Shown here: positions 4,884-10,697 of the stretch, piece after piece
Numbering within the stretch: the stretch's first letter is position 1
Layout: each line of letters opens with the position of its first letter
Source: Bryobacterales bacterium
GTDB lineage: Bacteria > Acidobacteriota > Terriglobia > Bryobacterales > Bryobacteraceae
Assembly: GCA_003132905.1 (NCBI GenBank)
Contig: PKZC01000444.1
Coordinates: forward strand, 11,523-28,444
Length of the DNA: 16,922 nucleotides
Reading direction: 5' to 3'
The notes under the pieces: model-generated
Databases searched by the model: none
What the model saw: the letters and a program-made list of their open reading frames with translations, nothing else
Told to the model about the DNA's origin: nothing
Made by a program: the position numbers and the translations under genes

Positions 4884-7751
4884 GTGTCGTCGCCGATCGC
4901 AGTCACCGTTCCGCCTGCTGAAAACTGGCGCAGCCGTCTAGGACAATGGACTAAAACCGATTCCCTCCTCCAGCACGAAGACAAAATCCTTCTGCTGCTC
5001 ACGCTGATCATCGGCGCGTTGGTGGGTCTGGTGGTGGCCGCATTCATCTATGTCACCGAAAACCTGGGCGCGCGCATGTACCCGGCAGGGGGCGCAGCGT
5101 GGCGGCGAGTCCTGATTCCCACCAGCGGCGCGCTCATCACCGGTTATCTGCTTTCGCGTTTTTTTCCTAGCGCCCGCGGCAGCGGTATCCCACAGACAAA
5201 AGCGGCCTTGTTCCTACGCGACGGTTATATCAGCCTTCGCACGGTGCTGGGCAAGTTCGGATGCTGTTCGGCTTCGCTTGCAAGCGGCATCGCGCTCGGC
5301 CGTGAGGGCCCGTCGGTACAAGTGGGCGCAGGCATCGCATCCGTGCTGGGACGGCGGCTCGGGCTAGGTCCAAGCCGCATTCGGGAGCTGATTCCCGTAG
5401 GCGCGGCGGCGGCGCTGGCAGCGGCTTTCAACACTCCCGTGGCGGCGGTGCTCTTCACGCTCGAAGAAGTCATGGGCGATCTGCACGCTCCGGTGCTCGG
5501 TTCCATCGTGCTGGGTTCCGCGACTTCGTGGGTGACGCTGCACCTTCTGCTGGGCGACGAACCGTTGTTTCACGTGCCTTCCTACCAACTGGTTAGCCCC
5601 ATCGAATTCATCACCTACGCGTTGCTCGGAATCGCAGGTGGCTTTGTGTCGGTGGCATTCGTCAAGCTTCTATTGGCGATCCGGAAATACTGCCAGGGCA
5701 TGCCCCGCGCCACTGAATGGTGGCAGCCGGCGATGGGCGGCCTGGCAGTGGGATTGATGGGATGGTTCGTGCCCGATGTCCTCGGCGTGGGTTACGGACA
5801 CGTCAGTGAAGCACTGAACGGACAGATGACGTTAGAGGTAATGGCGCTGCTGGTGGTGTTGAAAGTGCTGGCAACCACCAGCTGTTACGGCACGGGCAAT
5901 GCGGGTGGCATTTTCGGTCCGGCTTTGTTTATTGGCGCAATGCTCGGTGGCGCGGTGGGAACGGTGGCCCATCAACTTCTGCCCGACTTCACGGGCGGCG
6001 TCGGCGCATATGCGTTAGTCGGTATGGGCGCGCTATTCGCCGGAATCGTGCGCGTGCCGCTGACATCGGTGATCATGATCTTCGAGATGACGCGCGATTA
6101 TTCCATCATCGTGCCGCTGATGATCGCGAACCTGATCAGCTTCTACATCTCGTATCGCCTGCAAAAAGAGCCCATATATGAAGCGCTCCAACATCAGGAT
6201 GGATTGCATCTGCCGTCCGGGCTGCGCTACCGGCAAGGGCTATTGATTGTCCGCGACGCAGCCGAAGCGCCGCAGCAGGTGCTCACCAGAACAGATCGCG
6301 TGGAAGATGCCCGCGCGCTGTTGGATCCGGATCGAAATGCGTGGCCAGTGATGGATGGCGGCCGTCTGGCGGGCATCATTACGCTGGTGCAGGTGGAGCA
6401 GGAGATGGCGGCAGGCCATGGCGATCGCGTGCTTGGTGAATTGCTGCCGGCCGACGTACCCAACCCGTTGCTGACATCGGATACGTTCCCTCATCTCCAC
6501 ATGGATCATCCGCTGGACATGGCGCTGCGTCGCATCGCGCACAGCAAGCTCAACGTCCTACCCGTCGTGGGACGCGCCGACATTCGCGACCTGAAAGGCA
6601 TTGTCTCGCTGAAGGACATCCTGCAAGCCTACGGCGTCGCCGGAGATAAAAGCCAAGCGAAGCTGGAAAGCGAAGAGATTCGCTCGTCGCGCAGACTGTT
6701 GCCGGGCGTAATCGCCGCCGGCCTGGCCGTGCTACTGGTGATTGGCTTCCTCAATTACTACTACCGGTCGGCAAGGTCGCAGCGCGCCGACCAATATTAC
6801 AAAACCGGCAGCGAACTGCTGCAGCAGGATCGCGATGAAGAAGCCGTGCAGCAGTTCCGCGATGCTTTGTCGGCGGCTCCCGGCAATCCGCAGTACCGTC
6901 TGGCGTTGGGTCTGGCGCTGGCAAAGGCCGACCATCCTGCCGAGGCTTCCGTTTATCTCAATGCGCTTTTGAAACGCGATCCAGAGAACGCGTTAGCCAA
7001 TCTGGGCGAGGCGCGCATCGCCGCAGCGCAAGGCAAATCAGCCGACGCGGTGAAACTCTATCACCGCGCAATCGACGGACCGTGGCCGGCAGGTCAAGAG
7101 CAGAACCACATGCAGGCGCGCATCGAATTGGCGAGTCTCCTGGAAAAGAACGGGCAAAGGACCCAGGCCATTGCGGAGTTGTTAGCGGCGTTAGGTCCGG
7201 CCGCGCACGATACGGTTCTAAGGGAAAAGATTGGCGATCTGATGTTGAGCTACGGCGCGCCGAGGGAAGCGGCCGATGTTTTTCGGAACCTGATCCAGAC
7301 GGACGACCGGGATGCGCAAGCCTACGCAGGTCTCGGACAGGCTGAACTTGCGTTAGAAAATTATCCCGAAGCTCACAATGCTTTCGAAAAGGCCCTAAAT
7401 TGGAATCCGTCGGACGCGGCAAGCAAGAGCGGCCTAGATCTCACCGCCCAGGTTTTGGCGCTGGATCCCAACGCGCGTGGGTTGCGATCCGCGGCACGTT
7501 ACGAGCGGAGCAAAAAGCTGCTGCAGGCAGAGGTGATGCGCTTCGGACATTGCCAACCGGACCCAACCGTCCAAGCGCAAAAGGCGCTGGCCGCCAACCC
7601 CAGGCGAAGTGAGATGGACGATGCGGCGGAAATGAATCTTCAACTGGCCGAGGACTTGTGGAAGCAGGAGCAGCAGAAACTCTGCACCCCGGCGCTGACT
7701 CCGAACGCCGGGGATGCAGTAGGAAGGGTTCTTGCCCGTCTGACACGATAG
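4884..7751 (+). CDS. CLC chloride/proton antiporter fused to CBS pair, extra membrane helix and TPR array
   Basis: One uninterrupted 955-residue frame. Residues 33-430 are a CLC transporter with GSGIP (99-103), GREGP (139-143, gating Glu141), LEE (193-195, proton-pathway glutamate) and GGIFGP (341-346); Tyr432 (PIY) matches the inner-gate tyrosine. Serine, both glutamates and tyrosine together predict Cl-/H+ exchange rather than a channel or fluoride exporter. A CBS pair spans about 455-585. A hydrophobic helix follows (about 606-624), then six TPR-like 34-residue repeats (635-668, 669-702, 703-736, about 742-775, 777-810, 811-844) and a tail with Cys890 and Cys934. CLC-CBS proteins usually end before 600. 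Since CLC and CBS end in the cytoplasm, the extra helix should put the TPRs in the periplasm (inference). GTG 4884 is the only start before helix 1, because a stop lies at 4878-4880. No Shine-Dalgarno site is seen. Confidence 0.93.
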   Translation: MSSPIAVTVPPAENWRSRLGQWTKTDSLLQHEDKILLLLTLIIGALVGLVVAAFIYVTENLGARMYPAGGAAWRRVLIPTSGALITGYLLSRFFPSARGSGIPQTKAALFLRDGYISLRTVLGKFGCCSASLASGIALGREGPSVQVGAGIASVLGRRLGLGPSRIRELIPVGAAAALAAAFNTPVAAVLFTLEEVMGDLHAPVLGSIVLGSATSWVTLHLLLGDEPLFHVPSYQLVSPIEFITYALLGIAGGFVSVAFVKLLLAIRKYCQGMPRATEWWQPAMGGLAVGLMGWFVPDVLGVGYGHVSEALNGQMTLEVMALLVVLKVLATTSCYGTGNAGGIFGPALFIGAMLGGAVGTVAHQLLPDFTGGVGAYALVGMGALFAGIVRVPLTSVIMIFEMTRDYSIIVPLMIANLISFYISYRLQKEPIYEALQHQDGLHLPSGLRYRQGLLIVRDAAEAPQQVLTRTDRVEDARALLDPDRNAWPVMDGGRLAGIITLVQVEQEMAAGHGDRVLGELLPADVPNPLLTSDTFPHLHMDHPLDMALRRIAHSKLNVLPVVGRADIRDLKGIVSLKDILQAYGVAGDKSQAKLESEEIRSSRRLLPGVIAAGLAVLLVIGFLNYYYRSARSQRADQYYKTGSELLQQDRDEEAVQQFRDALSAAPGNPQYRLALGLALAKADHPAEASVYLNALLKRDPENALANLGEARIAAAQGKSADAVKLYHRAIDGPWPAGQEQNHMQARIELASLLEKNGQRTQAIAELLAALGPAAHDTVLREKIGDLMLSYGAPREAADVFRNLIQTDDRDAQAYAGLGQAELALENYPEAHNAFEKALNWNPSDAASKSGLDLTAQVLALDPNARGLRSAARYERSKKLLQAEVMRFGHCQPDPTVQAQKALAANPRRSEMDDAAEMNLQLAEDLWKQEQQKLCTPALTPNAGDAVGRVLARLTR

Positions 7752-7756
7752 GACGA

Positions 7757-7805
7757 GAATTCTGAATTCTGCCTGACTTCTGAATTCTGAATTCTGACTT
7801 CTGCC
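7757..7805. repeat. heptamer tandem repeat (GAATTCT / GACTTCT) between convergent genes
   Basis: The 54-bp space between the CLC-TPR stop and the pal stop is almost wholly made of seven-base units: GAATTCT twice (7757-7770), GCCT, GACTTCT (7775-7781), GAATTCT twice (7782-7795), GACTTCT (7796-7802), then GCC. The order GAATTCT-GAATTCT-(GCCT)-GACTTCT recurs. It resembles in kind the heptanucleotide tandem repeats found between genes in cyanobacteria and other bacteria. It is not a standard terminator, as GAATTC is only a 6-bp palindrome and no T-tract follows a stem. Confidence 0.8.
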
Positions 7806-8393
7806 TTAATTCGCTTCCGCTTGCGTAATATGCGTCCGTCGGTTCTTCTGCCAGCACTCTTCGTCATGCTCGGTGCAGACCGGTTTATCCTTGCCGTAAC
7901 TAAGGACGGCCAACTGATTGCCCGGCAGTCCTAAATTGGACAGATACTCTTTCGTCTGCTTAGCGCGCGCATCGCCTAGCGCCAGATTATATTCATCCGA
8001 TCCGCGTTCGTCGGCGAACCCTTCAACGGTGAGCTTGAAGTCTGGATACTGCTTGATGATGTCGGCCAGCGTCTGTGCGTCCATCTTCAGCGCGGCTTCG
8101 GCGTCGGGCCGCAGGGTGTGCTTGTTGTAGTCGAAATAAGCATCCTGGATGCGGTTCAGCAGATCCTGGATGCGGGCGCGCGTGGCGGCGTCAGGCATCC
8201 GCGAGGGCGTGCTGGCTGTGGTCTTTGGCGCCGGGGAATAGCTTCGCGCCGGCGCGGGTTGCGAGGCGGCTACCGGCGCAATCGGCGTGGAAGCCGGGGC
8301 GGAAGGCGCTTTGGCGACAACCTTTTTCGCGCAACCGGAGAAACTCAGCGAGAGCGCCGTCAGCGCCGCGCAAGCCAAAAATCGTGATTTCAT
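7806..8393 (-). CDS. pal: peptidoglycan-associated lipoprotein Pal (OmpA-family)
   Basis: A 195-residue lipoprotein. A signal peptide ends in SFSG-Cys21; Ala follows the cysteine, so outer-membrane sorting is expected. Residues about 30-68 form a Pro/Ala/Ser-rich linker. The OmpA-like domain (about 83-193) has AYFDYNKHTL (85-94), VEGFADERGSDEYN (123-136) and LALGDARAKQ (137-146), where Asp and Arg143 bind diaminopimelate in peptidoglycan. A Cys173/Cys180 pair with VCTEHDEECWQ is usual in acidobacterial Pal. Pal tethers the outer membrane to the wall with the Tol complex; no tolA, tolB or cpoB gene is next to it here. ATG 8393 is fixed by a perfect AGGAGG six bases upstream. It faces the CLC-TPR gene tail to tail and is divergent from the histidine kinase. 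Its own promoter could not be resolved. Confidence 0.93.
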   Translation of the reverse strand: MKSRFLACAALTALSLSFSGCAKKVVAKAPSAPASTPIAPVAASQPAPARSYSPAPKTTASTPSRMPDAATRARIQDLLNRIQDAYFDYNKHTLRPDAEAALKMDAQTLADIIKQYPDFKLTVEGFADERGSDEYNLALGDARAKQTKEYLSNLGLPGNQLAVLSYGKDKPVCTEHDEECWQKNRRTHITQAEAN

Positions 8394-8399
8394 CCAAAG

Positions 8400-8405
8400 C
8401 CTCCT
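8400..8405 (-). promoter_or_regulatory. Shine-Dalgarno site of pal
   Basis: On the minus strand this reads AGGAGG, six bases before the pal ATG at 8393. It is the strongest ribosome site in the window, fixes the start, and fits high expression of an abundant envelope lipoprotein. Confidence 0.85.
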
Positions 8406-8455
8406 AAGCTTTCGTATTTACAGCATATAGACGCGTCCAGCACCAAAAAATACCG

Positions 8456-8471
8456 TTGGCACTGTATTTGC
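8456..8471 (+). promoter_or_regulatory. sigma-54 (RpoN) promoter ahead of the kinase/regulator pair
   Basis: TTGGCAC (8456-8462), five bases, then TTGC (8468-8471) matches the -24/-12 consensus TTGGCAC-N5-TTGC at every core base, with GG (8458-8459) and GC (8470-8471) at the required spacing. Transcription would start near 8483. That leaves 20 bases before ATG 8503 or 80 before ATG 8563 of the histidine kinase. Sigma-54 promoters need an enhancer-binding ATPase; none is encoded here, and its upstream site would fall inside or near the pal gene. Confidence 0.7.
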
Positions 8472-8562
8472 GTGAAAGGATTACCCTAGTACCTTAAAAG
8501 GGATGTGGTTTCGCCTTACCGCCGAGTCACGCCCAAATACCGTCCGTTACAATCAGGTAAGC

Positions 8563-9990
8563 ATGCGGCGCCGCCCAGGCGTGGTCCTAATAGCCGGATT
8601 TGGCGGGCTGCTGCTGATCATGGCGGCGGCTGAAGCCGGGGCTTTGCTTCTTCTCAATGGGCTGCGCCATAACGACACCACGCTGCAGGCCGGTTTCCTG
8701 GCGCGCAATCGGACGCTGGAGCGGATTCGATCGAATATTTATCTGTCCGGCACCTTTGTACGGGATTCCTTGCTTGCTCCGGAAAAATCGGGCGCGCAGG
8801 CGCAATTGGCAACGCTCGATGGCTTGCGACGCGATTCCGAAAGCGCCCTGGCGAGCTACGCCTTGGGCCTGGAGCCCGAAGAAACCGCGCCCTTTCGGGA
8901 TTTGCAATCCCAGATTGAGGCCTACTGGAAAGTTCTGGATCGAACTCTCGCGTTGACCAGCGAGGAGCGCGGCAAGTATCGCAACGCGTTCTTCTACGAG
9001 GAACTAGTTCCCCGCCGTACCTCGATGCTGCAGATCGCCGATCGTATCGAGGCCTTGAACGAAGAGGCCCTGCGGCGGGGGGATATCAAGCTGGGCGATC
9101 TCTTCGGCCGCCTGCAGTTTGGACTGCTGGCGATGATCGCCGTCACCTTGCTGGGCGGCGTGACGCTGGCCGCGTTCACCATATTTCATATCCTGAAGCT
9201 GGAAGGCGAGGTGGAGCAGCGGCTGAAGGAAAGCGTCCACTCCCAAGCCAGTCTGCAGGAGCTTTCCGCGCGCCTGGTGCGGGCCCAGGAAGAAGAGCGG
9301 CGCGCTTTGTCGCGCGAACTGCACGATGAAGTGGCGCAAGCCTTTTCAGCCGTCCTGATGGAAGCCGAGAACCTGCTGGATCTGGCAGCCCAGCCGGAAG
9401 TGCGCGCGCATCTGGATACCATCCGCGCCATCGCTGGAAAAGGCATGAATGAGATCCGCGACATGGCGCTGCTGCTGCGGCCTTCCATGCTGGACGACTT
9501 CGGTCTGCTGCCGGCTCTCGAGTGGCAGGCGCGCGAAATTGGAAAGCGCACCGGACTGCGCGTCCAGGTGTCCAGCGAAATGCCGGGCGAACTGCCGGAA
9601 GAGCACAAAACCTGCGTGTATCGCGTGGTGCAAGAAGCGCTGAACAATTGCGCACAGCATGCCCAGGCCAGTGCCGTGCAGGTGCGTGTTCGTCACCAGG
9701 CTGGACAGATCCTGGTGACGGTGCAAGACGACGGTAGTGGCTTCGATCCTGAGCGCGTGCGTGGATTGGGACTCCTCGGGATGGAAGAACGCGCACGACA
9801 TCTGGGCGGCACGTTCCAGATAGATTCAAAGCCCGGGCGCGGCACTCTGCTGCGCGTCACGTTGCCGCTGGCCGCTATTCCCGAAGCGTCGCAGGGAAGC
9901 GGCGTAGTGGTAAAGCACCACCAGTTGGAGACCGAAGTGGTGTGGAACGGAGGCCTGGCCGATGGATCAGATTCGCATTCTGCTGGCTGA
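8563..9990 (+). CDS. NarL-type sensor histidine kinase (HisKA_3)
   Basis: With ATG 8563 the protein has 475 residues. TM1 is about 7-32, followed by an extracytoplasmic helical region (33-185, like a four-helix-bundle sensor, without cysteines) and TM2 (about 186-211). A HisKA_3 dimerisation domain carries phospho-acceptor His254 in ALSRELHDEVAQAF. The HATPase has an N-box (VQEALNNCAQHA, 357-368), G1 DDGSGF (389-394) and G2 GLGLLGMEERA (401-411). The start is uncertain: ATG 8503 adds 20 polar residues and has GGG touching the ATG, whereas ATG 8563 has AGG at a better distance and begins MRRRP before the first helix. It probably senses a periplasmic or membrane signal and phosphorylates the regulator, whose gene overlaps its end by 29 bp. 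Transcription is probably from the sigma-54 promoter. Confidence 0.9.
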   Translation: MRRRPGVVLIAGFGGLLLIMAAAEAGALLLLNGLRHNDTTLQAGFLARNRTLERIRSNIYLSGTFVRDSLLAPEKSGAQAQLATLDGLRRDSESALASYALGLEPEETAPFRDLQSQIEAYWKVLDRTLALTSEERGKYRNAFFYEELVPRRTSMLQIADRIEALNEEALRRGDIKLGDLFGRLQFGLLAMIAVTLLGGVTLAAFTIFHILKLEGEVEQRLKESVHSQASLQELSARLVRAQEEERRALSRELHDEVAQAFSAVLMEAENLLDLAAQPEVRAHLDTIRAIAGKGMNEIRDMALLLRPSMLDDFGLLPALEWQAREIGKRTGLRVQVSSEMPGELPEEHKTCVYRVVQEALNNCAQHAQASAVQVRVRHQAGQILVTVQDDGSGFDPERVRGLGLLGMEERARHLGGTFQIDSKPGRGTLLRVTLPLAAIPEASQGSGVVVKHHQLETEVVWNGGLADGSDSHSAG

Positions 9991-10612
9991 CGATCACAAC
10001 ATCCTGCGCGACGGCATGCGCCTGTTGCTGGAACGCCAACCCGGTTTCATCGTGGTAGGCGAAGCCGCCGACGGCCGCGAAACGCTACAACTGGCCCAGG
10101 ATCAGCGCCCCGATGTGGTGGTGATGGATATCGCCATGCCTAATATGAACGGCATCGAAGCCACCCGGCGCATCGTCGAAAAGTATCCTCACATCGGCGT
10201 GGTCATCCTGAGCATGCACCACGATGAAAGCTATATCATCCGCTCGCTCAAGGCCGGTGCGCGCGCTTACTTGCTGAAGGACGCCATGAAGGCCGAACTG
10301 ATCTCCGCCATCGAAGCCGTAGTGGATGGGCGGTCCTTCTTCAGCCCGAAAGTAAGCCGGATTCTTCAGGAAGATTACTTCCAGGCCATGGGCCGCAAGG
10401 ACGCTGAAGATAGCTACGAGTTGCTGACCGATCGGGAGCGCGAGATTTTGCAACTGATTGCCGAAGGCAAGACCAACAAAGAAGTCGCGAATACGCTGAA
10501 TCTCAGCCTCTATACCGTCGACACGCATCGCACGCATATTCTACAGAAGCTGAATCTGCACAGCGTGCCTGAGCTGATCCTGTACGCGGTGCGCAAGGGA
10601 ATCATTTCGTAA
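9962..10612 (+). CDS. NarL/FixJ-family response regulator (receiver plus LuxR-type HTH)
   Basis: A 216-residue regulator. The receiver domain (about 4-120) has the acidic pair Asp10/Asp11, phospho-acceptor Asp56 (VVVMDIAMP), Ser84 and Lys106 (LLKDA), all needed for phosphotransfer. The LuxR-type helix-turn-helix (about 152-216) reads LTDREREILQLIAEGKTNKE, then a recognition helix around LSLYTVDTHR. ATG 9962 lies inside the last codons of the kinase (29-bp overlap), so translation is coupled and the two are a cognate pair. It is a DNA-binding transcription factor; the target genes are not visible, and nothing in the window is a clear regulon member. It is not an NtrC-type regulator, so it cannot itself open the sigma-54 promoter upstream. 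Confidence 0.95.
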   Translation: MDQIRILLADDHNILRDGMRLLLERQPGFIVVGEAADGRETLQLAQDQRPDVVVMDIAMPNMNGIEATRRIVEKYPHIGVVILSMHHDESYIIRSLKAGARAYLLKDAMKAELISAIEAVVDGRSFFSPKVSRILQEDYFQAMGRKDAEDSYELLTDREREILQLIAEGKTNKEVANTLNLSLYTVDTHRTHILQKLNLHSVPELILYAVRKGIIS

Positions 10613-10639
10613 GACTCGTCTCAGCTATTCTCGTATGAG

Positions 10640-10661
10640 GCTGGGGCCTGCATGCCACAGC
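10640..10661. terminator. hairpin downstream of the response regulator
   Basis: GCTG-g-GGC pairs with GCC-a-CAGC around a six-base loop, with one G/A mismatch in the stem. It lies 28 bp after the regulator stop and before the convergent peptidase. No T-tract follows, so intrinsic termination is doubtful; transcript 3'-end protection is equally possible. Confidence 0.35.
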
Positions 10662-10668
10662 AGAACCC

Positions 10669-10684
10669 GTCAGCGCAAGCTGAC
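10669..10684. terminator. GCAA-tetraloop hairpin between convergent genes
   Basis: GTCAGC-GCAA-GCTGAC is a perfect 6-bp stem closed by a GNRA tetraloop when read on the plus strand. It lies 14 bp before the peptidase stop and 57 bp after the regulator stop. TTCTC follows but no real T-run. It may stop or protect transcripts from both sides, or be a copy of a REP-like intergenic hairpin. Confidence 0.45.
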
Positions 10685-10697
10685 TTCTCGCTCGGCC

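Noticed and set aside
7434..7867. Minus-strand frames across the heptamer repeat giving RIQNSE-like peptides
   Set aside because: These repeated peptides are translations of the GAATTCT repeat and are not genes.
8503..8562. ATG 8503 as the histidine kinase start
   Set aside because: GGG directly touches the ATG and the added 20 residues are polar and unlike kinase N-termini. It is kept as an alternative because it lies 20 bases after the predicted sigma-54 start.
4143..10688. TGACTTCT seen at four gene ends (4143, 7774, 7795, 10681)
   Set aside because: Two copies belong to the heptamer array and the reverse complement also occurs inside the CLC gene near 5464, so intergenic enrichment is not shown by this window.
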